Assembly: GCF_003945385.1 (NCBI RefSeq)
Contig: NZ_AP018920.1
Location: 1,116,001-1,180,000 of the forward strand
Source: Pseudonocardia autotrophica
GTDB lineage: Bacteria > Actinomycetota > Actinomycetes > Mycobacteriales > Pseudonocardiaceae
Direction of reading: 5' to 3'
Length of the DNA stretch: 64,000 bases
Position numbers and translations under genes: made by a program. The notes under the pieces were generated by a model, which saw nothing but the letters and a program-made list of their open reading frames with translations, was not told the DNA's origin and did no database searches. Of this stretch, positions 20,006-29,681 are shown one piece after another (within the stretch, counting starts at the first letter, position 1; each line of letters begins with the position of its first letter).

Positions 20006-20460
20006 CGGATTCCGGTTTCTGTGCAGTGGGCCGGGAGGGGGTGGGGGCACGGCCGTTCGGCCGACTGTGGGTTGGGACAGTAACCGCCGCGAACCGTCAA
20101 GTAGGTTACAAATCGGTTGCGCAGCGCGTACGCCCCCATTAGGACGTTCCGGACGATCGACCTGCCGTGGTCAGCGCCCGTGCAGTGAGTGGTACATGTG
20201 TACCAAACCACCCCGGCTGGGTGGTAGATGCCCAGTGGCGAGGATCTCCCGCTATGGCCTCTTCGTGCCCCGCATGACCTCGGTGTCCGCTTCTGCGGTC
20301 TCGCTTTGGTCACGATCCCCGCCCGGCATCGCGAGTGGGGGATGCGATTCCTACCGTCCCTCCCGGTGGGTTACCCGGCGGTACATCCGGGATGTCCCGC
20401 CACCGGACCGGGTGCCCACACCGGCGTGCACCCCACTGATCTCGAGAGGCACATTCGACG
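20006..20460. promoter_or_regulatory. 455-bp divergent control region of two peptide importers
   Basis: No gene is convincing here. The region holds a 16-bp palindrome at 20190-20205 (TGGTACA-TG-TGTACCA) and, just beside it, a 7-bp stem with 5-nt loop (20207-20213 with 20219-20225). An AT-richer patch around 20100-20125 (AGGTTACAAATCGG) is the likeliest promoter zone for the leftward operon. I could not assign definite -35/-10 boxes. Confidence 0.5.
20190..20205. promoter_or_regulatory. 16-bp palindromic operator candidate
   Basis: TGGTACATGTGTACCA has perfect 7-bp arms around TG. It lies midway between the two divergent importer operons and could bind one dimeric regulator controlling both. 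No regulator gene adjoins it, so the partner is unknown. Confidence 0.5.
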
Positions 20461-22197
20461 ATGCGGATGAAGGCGGCGGCTGCGGTCGCGGTGGCAGGCG
20501 TGGGGGCTCTGCTGCTGAGTGCGTGCGGCGTGGGGGGAGGCGGTGGCGACGCCACCGCCAGCGGCAACTTCGCCGACTGCCCGGAGAACATCAACACCTG
20601 CAACGAGGTCCCGGCGGACCAGCTGCAGGACGGCGGGACGATCACCTTCGCGATCGAGAAGAACATCGCGAACTGGAACGTCAACTCGGCCGAGGGCAAT
20701 GTCTTCGAGACCGGGATGGCCACCAAGGCGTTCCTGCCGTACGCCTTCAACTCGACGCCCGAGCTGAAGTCCGAGTTGAACACCGATCTGATGATCTCGG
20801 CGGAGCAGACCGATCCGACCACCGTCGTCTACAAGGTCAAGCCCGAGGCCACCTGGGACGACGGCACGCCGATCGGTGTCGCCGACTTCGTCTACGCCTG
20901 GAAGACCCAGGATCCGCGGGAGTGCCCGGACTGTGCGAGCGCCGGCAACGGCGGGTACGACCAGATCGCCGACGTGGTCGGCTCCGACGGCGGGAAGACG
21001 ATCACGCTGACGCTGGAGAAGCCCTACACCGACTGGCAGTCGTTCTTCGGGTCCAACGCTCCGCTCTACCCGGCGCACATCGCGGCGCAGCAGGGTGACA
21101 TCAACACCCCGGCCGGTCTGGCGTCGTCGTTCGAGTGGCTCGGTGCCAACGCGCCGACCTACTCCGGCGGCCCGTTCACGATCCAGAACTGGGAGAACAA
21201 CCAGGCGCTGACCCTGGTGCCGAACGAGCGTTGGTACGGCGAGACGCAGCCCCGGGTCGACACCCTCATCCTGCGGGTGATCACCGACGCGACCCAGGAG
21301 CCGATCGCGCTGCAGAACGACGAGGTCCAGGTGCTCTACCCGCAGCCGCAGGTGGACATCGTGAACCAGATCCAGCAGATCCCCGGCGTCTCGCAGGTCC
21401 AGCAGCTCGGCCTGACCTGGGAGCACTTCGACTTCAACCTGCGCAACCCGGTCCTGCAGGACACGGCGCTGCGCCAGGCGATGTTCACCGCCGTCAACCG
21501 GCAGGACATCATCGACAAGACGGTCGGCCAGTTCAACCCCGAGGTCGCCCCGCTGAACAGCCTGATGTTCCTCCCGCAGCAGGAGGAGTACACCGACAAC
21601 CTCGCGGGCACCGACATCGGCAGCGGCAACGTCGAGCGGGCCCGGGAGATCCTCACCGAGGCCGGCTACACCGGCGTCGGCGAGGACCTGGTCGCCCCGG
21701 ACGGCACGGCCGTCCCGGACATGCGGATCCGCTACACCGTCGGCAACGCCATCCGGCAGAGCCAGTCCGAGCTGTTCGCGCAGTACATGCAGCAGCTCGG
21801 CATCGGGATCACCGTCGATCCGACCGACGACCTCGGCACCACGCTGAGCGCCGGTGAGTACGACATCATGGTGTTCGCCTGGGTGCAGTCGCCGTTCCCG
21901 TACGGCGGCGCGCAGCAGCTGTGGCTGTCGGAATCCGGATCGAACTTCGGCCAGTACAAGAACCCGAAGACCGACGAGCTGATCAACGCCGCGGCGACGA
22001 GCACCGACAAGGCAGCCGCCGGGCAGCAGCTCAACGAGGCGGACAAGATCATCCTCGGGGACGCCTACGTGCTGCCGATCTACCAGAAGCCGACCCTGCT
22101 GGCGACCCGCGACAACATCGCGAACGTCCGCGGCAACGCCACCCTGGACGGTCCGATGTACAACGTCGCCGAGTGGGCGCTGCGCGGCGAGGGCTGA
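20461..22197 (+). CDS. dppA: peptide ABC transporter substrate-binding lipoprotein DppA-type
   Basis: The protein has 578 residues. The signal ends in LLLSACG followed by a Gly run, so a lipid-anchored protein is expected. The SBP_bac_5 fold includes ATWDDGTPIGVADFVYAWKT and TYSGGPFTIQNW. Four Cys lie outside the lipobox, in DCPENINTCNE and RECPDCA. It is the first gene of dppA-B-C-D-F on the plus strand. It is clearly distinct from the divergent OppA-type protein, so the two systems probably differ in ligand. Confidence 0.93.
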   Translation: MRMKAAAAVAVAGVGALLLSACGVGGGGGDATASGNFADCPENINTCNEVPADQLQDGGTITFAIEKNIANWNVNSAEGNVFETGMATKAFLPYAFNSTPELKSELNTDLMISAEQTDPTTVVYKVKPEATWDDGTPIGVADFVYAWKTQDPRECPDCASAGNGGYDQIADVVGSDGGKTITLTLEKPYTDWQSFFGSNAPLYPAHIAAQQGDINTPAGLASSFEWLGANAPTYSGGPFTIQNWENNQALTLVPNERWYGETQPRVDTLILRVITDATQEPIALQNDEVQVLYPQPQVDIVNQIQQIPGVSQVQQLGLTWEHFDFNLRNPVLQDTALRQAMFTAVNRQDIIDKTVGQFNPEVAPLNSLMFLPQQEEYTDNLAGTDIGSGNVERAREILTEAGYTGVGEDLVAPDGTAVPDMRIRYTVGNAIRQSQSELFAQYMQQLGIGITVDPTDDLGTTLSAGEYDIMVFAWVQSPFPYGGAQQLWLSESGSNFGQYKNPKTDELINAAATSTDKAAAGQQLNEADKIILGDAYVLPIYQKPTLLATRDNIANVRGNATLDGPMYNVAEWALRGEG

Positions 22198-22320
22198 GCC
22201 GGCCGCACCCCGGGCCCGCACGCGAGCCGGGCGCCCCGGCCGTGACCGCATCCCGCGCGGGACGTGAGCACGGCCGAGGCCCCCGGGCGACCGCTCCCAC
22301 CACGGCGGAAAGACCACCCC

Positions 22321-23298
22321 ATGCTCATGTACGCAGTGCGCAGGGTCGTGATCTCGATCCCGATCCTGCTCGTCTCGTCGTTCATCGTGTTCTGGCTCGG
22401 CACGCTGTCCGGCAACCCGCTCACCCCGTTGCTGCTGCGCAACCCACCACCACCGCAGAACGTGCTCGACGCCGAGGCCGCGCGGCTGAACCTGGACCAG
22501 CCACTCCTGCCGCGGTACCTGTCCTGGCTCGGCGGCGTGCTGCGCGGTGACTTCGGCCCGTCGGTGATCTCCACCCAGGTGATCGGCGACGAGCTCGCCG
22601 CCCGGTTCTGGGTGACCATGCGGCTGATCATCCTCGCGATGGTGATCGCCCTGGTGCTGGCCGTCGTGGTCGGTGTCTGGACGTCGGTGCGGCAGTACTC
22701 GAAGTCCGACTACACGGCGACCTTCCTGGGCTTCCTGTTCCTGGCGATGCCGTCGTTCTGGCTGGCCATCCTGCTCAAGCAGGGCGGCATCGACGTCAAC
22801 AACATCCTCGGTGTCCAGCTGATCTCGACGATCGGTGCCGAGTCGATCCCGCCCGAGCAGGGCTTCGCGAGGGTCGTCGACATCGCGGGCCATCTCGTCC
22901 TCCCGACGATCGCGCTGGCACTGATCTCCTACGCCTCGTGGAGCCGGTTCACCCGGGCGTCGATGCTGGAGACCCTGAACTCCGACTACGTGCGGCTGGC
23001 CCGCGCCAAGGGACTGTCCCGGCGGACGGTGATGGTCAAGCACGCGCTGCGCACCGCGCTGATCCCGCTCACCACGGTCACCGCGCTGGACATGGCGGCG
23101 ATCCTCGGTGGCGCCGTGGTCACCGAGCGGGTCTTCCAGTGGCGCGGTCTCGGCGACTTCCTGCTCGAGTCGATCAAGCTCTACGACACCTACGCGGTCG
23201 CGTCCTGGTTGCTCGTCTCCGCGGTCGTCGTCATCGCCTTCAACCTGGTCGCCGACCTGCTCTACGGCGTCCTCGACCCGAGGATCCGTTATGCCTGA
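22321..23298 (+). CDS. dppB: peptide ABC transporter permease DppB-type
   Basis: The protein has 325 residues. The start MLMYAVRRVVISIPILLVSS is the standard DppB N-terminus. The EAA loop LARAKGLSRRTVMVKHALRT precedes the last helices and the terminal VLDPRIRY motif. ATG 22321 or ATG 22327 could start it. It overlaps dppC by 8 nt. Confidence 0.94.
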   Translation: MLMYAVRRVVISIPILLVSSFIVFWLGTLSGNPLTPLLLRNPPPPQNVLDAEAARLNLDQPLLPRYLSWLGGVLRGDFGPSVISTQVIGDELAARFWVTMRLIILAMVIALVLAVVVGVWTSVRQYSKSDYTATFLGFLFLAMPSFWLAILLKQGGIDVNNILGVQLISTIGAESIPPEQGFARVVDIAGHLVLPTIALALISYASWSRFTRASMLETLNSDYVRLARAKGLSRRTVMVKHALRTALIPLTTVTALDMAAILGGAVVTERVFQWRGLGDFLLESIKLYDTYAVASWLLVSAVVVIAFNLVADLLYGVLDPRIRYA

Positions 23299-24208
23299 CG
23301 CGACCGGCACGAAGCCGGACGCCGTGACCGGCGGTACCGACCACGAGTTCACCGTCGCCGAGCGGAGCCAGGCACAGCTGGTGCTGCGCCGCTTCGTCCG
23401 GCACCGGGCGGCGATGGTCAGCCTGATCGTGCTCGGCGTGGTCGTGCTGCTGGCCTACATCGGCGGGTGGTTGTGGCGCTACGACGTCGGGGAGATCACC
23501 TCGGCGAACTCGCAGCCGCCGTCGCTGCAACACCCGTTCGGCACCGACTCGGTCGGCAAGGACCAGTTCGCGCAGGTGCTCGGCGGCACCCGCATCTCGC
23601 TGCAGGTCTCGATCCTGGTCGCGTTCGTGTCGACGCTCGTCGGCACCCTTTGGGGCTCGGTCGCCGGCTACTTCGGCGGCTGGGTGGACACCCTCATGAT
23701 GCGGATCGCCGACCTGATCCTCACGCTGCCGCTGCTCGCCGTCGCGGCGATGCTCGCGCACAACTTCGGCGGCACCTGGTACCTCATCGCGATGGTGATC
23801 GCCGGGCTCTACTGGGCGTACGTGTCCCGGGTCGCCCGGGGCGTGGTGCTGTCGCTGCGGGAGAAGGAGTTCGTCGAGGCGGCCCGGGCGCTCGGCGCGT
23901 CCGACACCCGGATCATCCTGCGCCATCTCGTGCCGAACGCGCTCGGCTCGATCCTGGTCAACCTGACGATCCTGGTGGCGCTCGCGATCCTGCTCGAGAC
24001 GGCACTGTCCTACCTGGGGTTCGGCGTGCAGACACCGGACACCTCGCTGGGGCTGCTCGTCTCCGAGGCGCAGACGGCGCTGACCACCCGGCCGTGGTTG
24101 TTCTACTTCCCGGGACTGTTCATCATCGTCATCGCGCTCACGATCAACTTCATCGGCGACGGCCTGCGTGACGCGTTCGACCCGCAACAGACGAAGGTGC
24201 GTCAGTGA
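23291..24208 (+). CDS. dppC: peptide ABC transporter permease DppC-type
   Basis: The protein has 305 residues. A ~45-residue cytoplasmic tail leads to TM1 (MVSLIVLGVVVLLAYIGG), then HPFGTDSVGKDQFAQVLGG, the DppC signature. The EAA loop is AARALGASDTRIILRHLVPN. It ends GDGLRDAFDPQQ, as usual for the family. ATG 23291 lies inside the end of dppB, and the stop overlaps dppD by 4 nt. Confidence 0.94.
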   Translation: MPDATGTKPDAVTGGTDHEFTVAERSQAQLVLRRFVRHRAAMVSLIVLGVVVLLAYIGGWLWRYDVGEITSANSQPPSLQHPFGTDSVGKDQFAQVLGGTRISLQVSILVAFVSTLVGTLWGSVAGYFGGWVDTLMMRIADLILTLPLLAVAAMLAHNFGGTWYLIAMVIAGLYWAYVSRVARGVVLSLREKEFVEAARALGASDTRIILRHLVPNALGSILVNLTILVALAILLETALSYLGFGVQTPDTSLGLLVSEAQTALTTRPWLFYFPGLFIIVIALTINFIGDGLRDAFDPQQTKVRQ

Positions 24209-25410
24209 CACCAGCGACCCCGCCGACCCCGCCGACCCCACCGAAATCGCCTCATTCGCCGTCTCCGCAGACTCCCGGGACCCCGCCGGCTCCGCCGAAC
24301 TCGCCGGCCCCGCCGGAACAGGTGAGCAGAGCAACGGACCCGACGGTGCTGGACGTGTCGGGGCTGACCGTCACCTTCCCCGGCGCGGACGGCCCCGTCC
24401 GGGCCGTGCGCGGGGTCGACTACCGGCTGCGGCGCGGTGAGGTCCTCGGCATCGTCGGCGAGTCCGGCTCCGGCAAGTCCGTGACATCGCTCGCGGTGAT
24501 GGGGCTGCTGCCGCGCACCGCGCAGGTGACCGGCTCGATCGTGTTCGACGGCCGGGATCTGCTCACGCTCTCGGAGAACGAGCTGAACGGGATCCGCGGC
24601 GAGCGCATCGCGATGATCTTCCAGGACCCGATGACCTCGCTGAACCCGGTCTACACGGTCGGCTACCAGGTCGAGGAGGCCGTGCTCGCGCATCGCGACG
24701 TGAGCAGAGCAGCGGCCCGGCAGCGGGCCGTCGAGCTGCTCGATCTGGTCCGCATCCCGAACCCGGAGCAGCGCGTCTCGTCGTACCCGCACGAGCTCTC
24801 CGGCGGGATGCGGCAGCGCGTGGTGATCGCGATCGCGATGGCGAACGACCCGGACGTGATCATCGCCGACGAGCCGACCACCGCCCTCGACGTGACCGTG
24901 CAGGCCCAGGTGATGCAGGCCCTGCAGGCCGCGCAGAAGGCGACCGGCGCCGCGATGGTGCTGATCACCCACGATCTCGGCGTGATCGCAGGCCAGGCGG
25001 ACCGGGTGATGGTGATGTACGCGGGCAAGCTCGTCGAGGTCGGCGACGTCGAGTCGATCTTCTACGAGCCGCGGATGCCCTACACGCTCGGCCTGCTCGG
25101 CAGCCTGCCCCGCCTCGACCGGCCCGCCGAGCGGCTGACCCCCATCCCCGGGTCGCCGCCGTCGGTGGTCAACATGCCGCCCGGCTGCCCGTTCTCGCCG
25201 CGCTGCCCGCTGTCCACGGACGTCTGCCGGGAGACCGAGCCGGAGCTGATCACGGTCGGCGACCGGTCGTCCGACCATCACGCCGCCTGCCACCATTCGG
25301 CACAGGTGTCCGGGGTGGCCGCGGAGGACGTGTTCGATCCGGACGCGGTCGACGACGGCGACCTGGCGATCGACCCGGAGACCGCGGTCACGACGGAGGG
25401 AACCCGATGA
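24205..25410 (+). CDS. dppD: peptide ABC transporter ATP-binding protein DppD-type
   Basis: The protein has 401 residues. Walker A is GESGSGKS, the signature [12 protein letters not shown] and Walker [12 protein letters not shown]; the oligo_HPY tail has [11 protein letters not shown]. The first ~39 residues are an unusual Pro/Thr/Ser low-complexity leader encoded by CCGACCCCG-like repeats. GTG 24205 overlaps the dppC stop by 4 nt. An alternative start is GTG 24322, which is itself the first codon of a GTGAGCAGAGCA repeat and would give a normal-length ATPase. A second copy lies at 24700 (read as Val-Ser-Arg-Ala). Confidence 0.92.
   Translation: MTPATPPTPPTPPKSPHSPSPQTPGTPPAPPNSPAPPEQVSRATDPTVLDVSGLTVTFPGADGPVRAVRGVDYRLRRGEVLGIVGESGSGKSVTSLAVMGLLPRTAQVTGSIVFDGRDLLTLSENELNGIRGERIAMIFQDPMTSLNPVYTVGYQVEEAVLAHRDVSRAAARQRAVELLDLVRIPNPEQRVSSYPHELSGGMRQRVVIAIAMANDPDVIIADEPTTALDVTVQAQVMQALQAAQKATGAAMVLITHDLGVIAGQADRVMVMYAGKLVEVGDVESIFYEPRMPYTLGLLGSLPRLDRPAERLTPIPGSPPSVVNMPPGCPFSPRCPLSTDVCRETEPELITVGDRSSDHHAACHHSAQVSGVAAEDVFDPDAVDDGDLAIDPETAVTTEGTR
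24322..24333 (+). repeat. GTGAGCAGAGCA repeat copy in dppD leader
   Basis: This exact 12-mer is read in the Val-Ser-Arg-Ala frame at the junction of the Pro-rich leader and the ABC domain. It may coincide with the true start codon of dppD. Confidence 0.85.
24700..24711 (+). repeat. GTGAGCAGAGCA repeat copy inside dppD
   Basis: This exact 12-mer is read as Val-Ser-Arg-Ala in the helical subdomain of the ATPase, a region that tolerates variation. It has the same frame as the copy at 24322. Confidence 0.85.
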
Positions 25411-26459
25411 GCGACACGGCGACCACCCCGCCGGCGCCGTCGACGTCGGCCCCGGCGCTGCTGTCGGCCCGCAACCTGGTGAAGAACTTCCCGATCCGCT
25501 CCGGCGGGCTGTTCCGCAGGCAGGTCGGCGCGGTCCAGGCGGTGAGCGACGTGTCGTTCGACATCGCCGAGGGGGAGACGCTCGGGCTGGTCGGCGAGTC
25601 CGGCTGCGGGAAGTCGACGCTGGCCAGGGTCGCGCTGAACCTGATCCCGGCGACGTCCGGCGAGGTCCGGTTCGACGACCGGGAGATCACCGGACTGTCC
25701 GGCGGGCGGATGCGGGCGCTGCGCCGGGAGATGCAGCTGGTGTTCCAGGACCCGTACGCCTCGCTGGACCCGCGGATGCCGGTCAGCGAGCTGATCGCCG
25801 AGCCGCTGCGGATCCACGGCAGCTACGGCGACGACGGCCGCCGCCAGGTCCGCGACCTGATGAGCACGGTGGGGCTGCGCCCCGAGCACGGCAATCGCTA
25901 TCCGCACGAGTTCTCCGGCGGCCAGCGGCAGCGGATCGGGATCGCCCGCGCGCTGGCGCTGCGACCCCGGCTGATCGTGCTCGACGAGCCGGTCTCCGCG
26001 CTGGACGTCTCGATCCAGGCGGGCGTGCTCAACCTGCTGCAGGAGCTGCAGGCCGAACGCGGGCTGTCGTACCTGTTCGTCTCGCACGACCTGTCGGTGG
26101 TCCGGCACATCGCCGGCCGGATCGCCGTCATGTACCTGGGCAAGATCGTCGAGACCGGCCCGGCGGCGTCGCTGTTCGGGGCACCCGCGCACCCGTACAC
26201 GCACGCGCTGATCTCGGCGATCCCGCTGCCCGATCCGCGCCGCGAGCGCGCCCGGGAGCGGATCACCGTGGTCGGGGACCTGCCGAGCCCGGCCGACCCG
26301 CCGTCGGGCTGCCGGTTCCGCACCCGCTGCCCGACGTTCGCGGCCACGCTCACCACGGGTGAGCAGAGCAGGTGCGTCGAGGAGGAGCCCGCGCTCGTCG
26401 ACCGCGGCAGCGGGCATCCGGTGGCGTGCCACTACGCCGAGGCGCGCGCGCTGCTGTAG
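25407..26459 (+). CDS. dppF: peptide ABC transporter ATP-binding protein DppF-type
   Basis: The protein has 350 residues. Walker A is GESGCGKST, the signature [10 protein letters not shown] and Walker [13 protein letters not shown]; the C-terminal [12 protein letters not shown] is the oligopeptide-transporter tail. The stretch [13 protein letters not shown] in that tail contains a dispersed-repeat copy (26359-26370). The start overlaps the dppD stop (ATGA). It completes the second importer. Confidence 0.94.
   Translation: MSDTATTPPAPSTSAPALLSARNLVKNFPIRSGGLFRRQVGAVQAVSDVSFDIAEGETLGLVGESGCGKSTLARVALNLIPATSGEVRFDDREITGLSGGRMRALRREMQLVFQDPYASLDPRMPVSELIAEPLRIHGSYGDDGRRQVRDLMSTVGLRPEHGNRYPHEFSGGQRQRIGIARALALRPRLIVLDEPVSALDVSIQAGVLNLLQELQAERGLSYLFVSHDLSVVRHIAGRIAVMYLGKIVETGPAASLFGAPAHPYTHALISAIPLPDPRRERARERITVVGDLPSPADPPSGCRFRTRCPTFAATLTTGEQSRCVEEEPALVDRGSGHPVACHYAEARALL
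26359..26370 (+). repeat. GTGAGCAGAGCA repeat copy inside dppF
   Basis: This exact 12-mer, extended GGTGAGCAGAGCAGG, is read as Gly-Glu-Gln-Ser-Arg in the C-terminal Cys-containing tail of the ATPase, between two conserved Cys. Confidence 0.85.
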
Positions 26460-26506
26460 GGCGGGGGCTCTGCGGCGACACGCTGCCCGGTGCGAGACTG
26501 GACGGC

Positions 26507-27616
26507 GTGTCGCTGGTGCTGGGGATCGAGACGTCCTGCGACGAGACCGGGGCCGGTCTCGTCCGGGACGGGGTGCTGCTCGGTGAGGGACTGGCCTCGT
26601 CGGCGGACGAGCACGTCCGCTTCGGCGGCGTCGTCCCCGAGGTCGCGGCCCGGGCGCACGTGAGCGCGGTGGTGCCGATGGTGCGTGCCGCCGTCGCCAC
26701 AGCCGGGGTGTCGCTGTCCGACGTGGACGCGGTCGCGGTCACCGCGGGCCCCGGCCTGTCCCCGGCGCTGCACGTCGGTGTGGCCGCCGCGAAGGCGTAC
26801 GCGACGGCCCTTGACGTCCCGCTCTACGGCGTGCACCACCTCGCCGGGCATGCCGCGGTCGACGTGCTCGAGCACGGCCCGCTGCCGGAGCGCTGCGTCT
26901 GCCTGATCGTCTCCGGCGGGCACACCTCGCTGCTGTCGCTCGGCGACCTGGCCCGCGACCCGGTCGAGCACCTCGGCGACACCGTCGACGATGCGGCGGG
27001 CGAGGCCTTCGACAAGGTCGCCCGGCTGCTCGGGCTGCGCTACCCGGGCGGGCCGTCGGTGTCCGCGGCCGCGCTCGACGGCGATCCGGCGGCGATCGCC
27101 TTCCCCCGGCCGATGACCGGGCCCCGCGACGCCGCGTTCGGGTTCTCCTTCTCCGGGCTGAAGACGGCGGTGGCCCGGCACGTGGAGGCCGCCCAGGACG
27201 CCGGGCGTGCGGTGCCGGTGCCCGACGTCGCGGCGTCGTTCCAGATGGCGGTGGTCGACGTCCTGGTGCGCAAGGCGCTGCGCGCGTGCGCCGAGCGCGG
27301 TGCGGACACCCTGCTGATGGTCGGCGGGGTCGCCGCCAACCGGGTGCTGCGCGCGGAGATGGAACGGGCCTGCACCGCCGCCGGGATCGTGCTGCGGGTG
27401 CCCGCCCCACGGCTGTGTACCGACAACGGCGCGATGATCGCCGCGCTGGGCGACCTGCTGGTGCGGGCCGGGATCGAACCGGCCGGGCTGGCGACGACGG
27501 CGGTGCCGACGGTGCCGCTGAGCGGTGCGTCGGTGCCGGTCCCGGCCGCGGAGGGGGAGGCTGCGCGGTACCCGCTGCCCACCTCCGTGGCGGCGGGGTC
27601 GATCACCGCCTCGTAA
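26507..27616 (+). CDS. tsaD: tRNA N6-threonylcarbamoyladenosine transferase TsaD
   Basis: The protein has 369 residues. The ASKHA ATPase core starts [13 protein letters not shown]; the metal-binding HxxxH is H111-x3-H115 in [10 protein letters not shown]; later come [15 protein letters not shown] and [10 protein letters not shown] motifs. It transfers the threonylcarbamoyl group to A37 of ANN-decoding tRNAs with TsaB/TsaE, whose genes are not in this window. GTG 26507 gives the start; a short low-complexity C-terminal tail exceeds the usual family end. Confidence 0.96.
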   Translation: MSLVLGIETSCDETGAGLVRDGVLLGEGLASSADEHVRFGGVVPEVAARAHVSAVVPMVRAAVATAGVSLSDVDAVAVTAGPGLSPALHVGVAAAKAYATALDVPLYGVHHLAGHAAVDVLEHGPLPERCVCLIVSGGHTSLLSLGDLARDPVEHLGDTVDDAAGEAFDKVARLLGLRYPGGPSVSAAALDGDPAAIAFPRPMTGPRDAAFGFSFSGLKTAVARHVEAAQDAGRAVPVPDVAASFQMAVVDVLVRKALRACAERGADTLLMVGGVAANRVLRAEMERACTAAGIVLRVPAPRLCTDNGAMIAALGDLLVRAGIEPAGLATTAVPTVPLSGASVPVPAAEGEAARYPLPTSVAAGSITAS

Positions 27617-27625
27617 GCTCCACGG

Positions 27626-28513
27626 GTGTCTCCCGCCCGCCGCCTGTTGCTCGTCCACGCTCACCCGGACGACGAGACCCTGACCACCGGCGGCACCATC
27701 GCCCGCTACGCCGCCGAGCCCGACACCGGGGTCACCGTGGTGACCTGCACCCTCGGCGAGGAGGGCGAGGTGATCGGCCCGGAGCTGGCCGAGCTCGCCC
27801 CGGACCGGGGTGACCAGCTGGGCGGCTACCGGATCCGCGAGCTCGAGGGGGCGCTCGCCGCGCTCGGCGGGCCGGACCACCGATTCCTCGGCGGCCCCGG
27901 CCGCTGGCGGGACACCGGCATGGTGCTGGCCGGGCACGGCACCCGGGCCGCGCTGCCGGCGGACCTGCACCCGCGGGCGTTCGCCGCCGATGACCCGTTC
28001 GGCGCCCAGCTGGCGCAGCTGCTGGAGATCGTCGACGAGGTCCGGCCGCAGGTTCTGGTGTCCTACGCCGCGGACGGGACCTACGGGCATCCCGACCACG
28101 TCCGCGCGCACGAGCTGACGGTGGCCGCCGCGGCGGCACGGCCGGACGTCGTCGCCAAGCTCTACTTCGCCGTCCGGTCGGGGGCACTGCTCGAGGACGG
28201 CCTCGCCCGGCTGCTGTCGGCCTGCGGGGACCCGGGCGGTACCGGCCTGCGCTGGCCGGAACCCGACGAGCACCCGGGCTTCGACGAGACCGCCGTGACG
28301 ACCCGGGTCGACGTCGCCGGCTACGACGCCGAGCGGATCGCCGCGATGCGGGCGCACGCCACCCAGATCGATGTCCGGACCGGCCCCGGCTGGACGGCGT
28401 TCGCGATGAGCAACGGGATCGTGCAGCCGTTGCTGGGGGTGGAGGAGTTCGTCCTCGCGGGTGCGCCCGCCGGGTGCGCGGAGTCCGACCTGTTCGAGGG
28501 GGTGGATCCGTGA
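27626..28513 (+). CDS. mshB: mycothiol biosynthesis deacetylase MshB
   Basis: The protein has 295 residues. The zinc site is the AHPDDE motif (H13, D16) plus H158 in GHPDHV, as in the LmbE/PIG-L fold. It removes acetate from GlcNAc-inositol to give GlcN-inositol, the third step of mycothiol synthesis. GTG 27626 gives the start. It is followed by a small membrane protein with a 4-nt overlap, as I recall for mshB in mycobacteria. Confidence 0.94.
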   Translation: MSPARRLLLVHAHPDDETLTTGGTIARYAAEPDTGVTVVTCTLGEEGEVIGPELAELAPDRGDQLGGYRIRELEGALAALGGPDHRFLGGPGRWRDTGMVLAGHGTRAALPADLHPRAFAADDPFGAQLAQLLEIVDEVRPQVLVSYAADGTYGHPDHVRAHELTVAAAAARPDVVAKLYFAVRSGALLEDGLARLLSACGDPGGTGLRWPEPDEHPGFDETAVTTRVDVAGYDAERIAAMRAHATQIDVRTGPGWTAFAMSNGIVQPLLGVEEFVLAGAPAGCAESDLFEGVDP

Positions 28514-28899
28514 CGATCCTGGCCAGGGCGCCGCTCGCGGCACTGCTGTTCCTGATCTCGATCCTGCTGGTCGCCTTCCAGCTGATGTTCCAGATGCTCT
28601 ACATCGGGCCGGTACCGGTGCCGGTCGGCACCGTGATCGTGCTGGTGTCGCTGCCGTGGCTGGTGCACGTCACGGTGACCGAGATCTCCCCGACGACGGC
28701 CGGTGCCGCGGCCCCGGTGCTGCTGTGGTTCGCCGCGGTCCTGGTGCTGGGCATGTTCGGGCCCGGCGGTGACGTGTTGCTCCCGGAGACGTGGCAGTCC
28801 CTGCTGCTGCTGGTGGCCGGGGCGGCGACCGGCCTGGTCGCGTTCCGCAGGGCCCTGGAGAACCTCGCGGCGGCCGGCAGGGGGAGGATCGTGCGATGA
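28510..28899 (+). CDS. small multi-spanning membrane protein downstream of mshB
   Basis: The protein has 129 residues with about four hydrophobic segments (roughly residues 10-30, 38-55, 63-80 and 92-108) and a basic C-terminus. GTG 28510 overlaps the mshB stop by 4 nt. The function is not known; conserved placement after mshB suggests a thiol- or envelope-related role, which is inference. Confidence 0.8.
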   Translation: MTILARAPLAALLFLISILLVAFQLMFQMLYIGPVPVPVGTVIVLVSLPWLVHVTVTEISPTTAGAAAPVLLWFAAVLVLGMFGPGGDVLLPETWQSLLLLVAGAATGLVAFRRALENLAAAGRGRIVR

Positions 28900-29678
28900 G
28901 CGGGATGCCGGACAACGACCTGGTAGCGGTGCTGCGCCCGTTCGTGCGGGCCACCCGGCCGGTGCTCGACGGCCTGCGGGAGGCCGATCCGTTCGGGCTG
29001 CGCTCCCGGGTGGCGCCCGGCGCCACCGGCGCGGCGCCGGACGAGCGGCGGCTCTCGGAGAAGATCCTGGACACGCTCGCGTCGGTCCAGGTCCCGGGCA
29101 CGGCCGCATGGGCCGGGATGGACGTCGACGGTCGTGCGCACTGGTGGATCTACCGGGTCGGCCGGTTCACCACGCTGATCGCGGCGGTCCCCGGCCTCGG
29201 CGGCGCGCTGGCCCGGACGCTGCCGGTGTCCGACGCGGTCGGCGCGGCGGGGGAGGGGCTGCTGCTGGTCGCCATCGCCGGTGAACACGGCGTGCGCGAC
29301 GAGGACCGGCTCGTGGAGCTGCTCGCCTCGGTGCTGTTCCAGCGCGAGCTGGCGGTCGCCGATCTGACGCTCACCGCCGCGGAGGACGCCGCCGCGGACG
29401 CCCGCGCCCGTGAGCTCACCGGCGAGCTCACCGCAACCGGCACCCGGGCCACCCTGAAGAAGGTCGGTGGCGCCGTCTGGCGGCTCGGCCGGGCCCTGTG
29501 GGCGGTCGAGGACGAGCTCGACAAGCGTCCGCACGGTCGCTTCTACCACCAGTGGCTCGGGCTGCTGCCGGTCGTCGGGGCGGTCGGGAAGTACCTCGGT
29601 GAGTGGTCCGGGCTCAAGCGCGCGGCCAAGCAGGGCCGCAGCTGGCTGGACCGGCACGGGCTCGCCGCCACCGGCTGA
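28896..29678 (+). CDS. uncharacterised protein in the mshB operon
   Basis: The protein has 260 residues. It starts MSGMPDNDLVAVLRPFVRAT. The middle has ARTLPVSDAVGAAGEGLLLVAIAGEHGV. The Gly-rich amphipathic end, WLGLLPVVGAVGKYLGEWSGLKR, looks membrane-associating. I do not recognise a family. ATG 28896 overlaps the stop of the membrane protein gene (ATGA), so it is the third gene of an mshB operon. It is convergent, 3 bp apart, with a GNAT gene. Confidence 0.8.
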   Translation: MSGMPDNDLVAVLRPFVRATRPVLDGLREADPFGLRSRVAPGATGAAPDERRLSEKILDTLASVQVPGTAAWAGMDVDGRAHWWIYRVGRFTTLIAAVPGLGGALARTLPVSDAVGAAGEGLLLVAIAGEHGVRDEDRLVELLASVLFQRELAVADLTLTAAEDAAADARARELTGELTATGTRATLKKVGGAVWRLGRALWAVEDELDKRPHGRFYHQWLGLLPVVGAVGKYLGEWSGLKRAAKQGRSWLDRHGLAATG

Positions 29679-29681
29679 GGA

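Noticed and set aside
20371..23352. Open frame of 993 codons on the minus strand across the dpp genes
   Set aside because: Antisense to dppA and dppB, with the Asp/Arg/Gln/Val-rich composition typical of a complementary-strand shadow of a high-GC gene.
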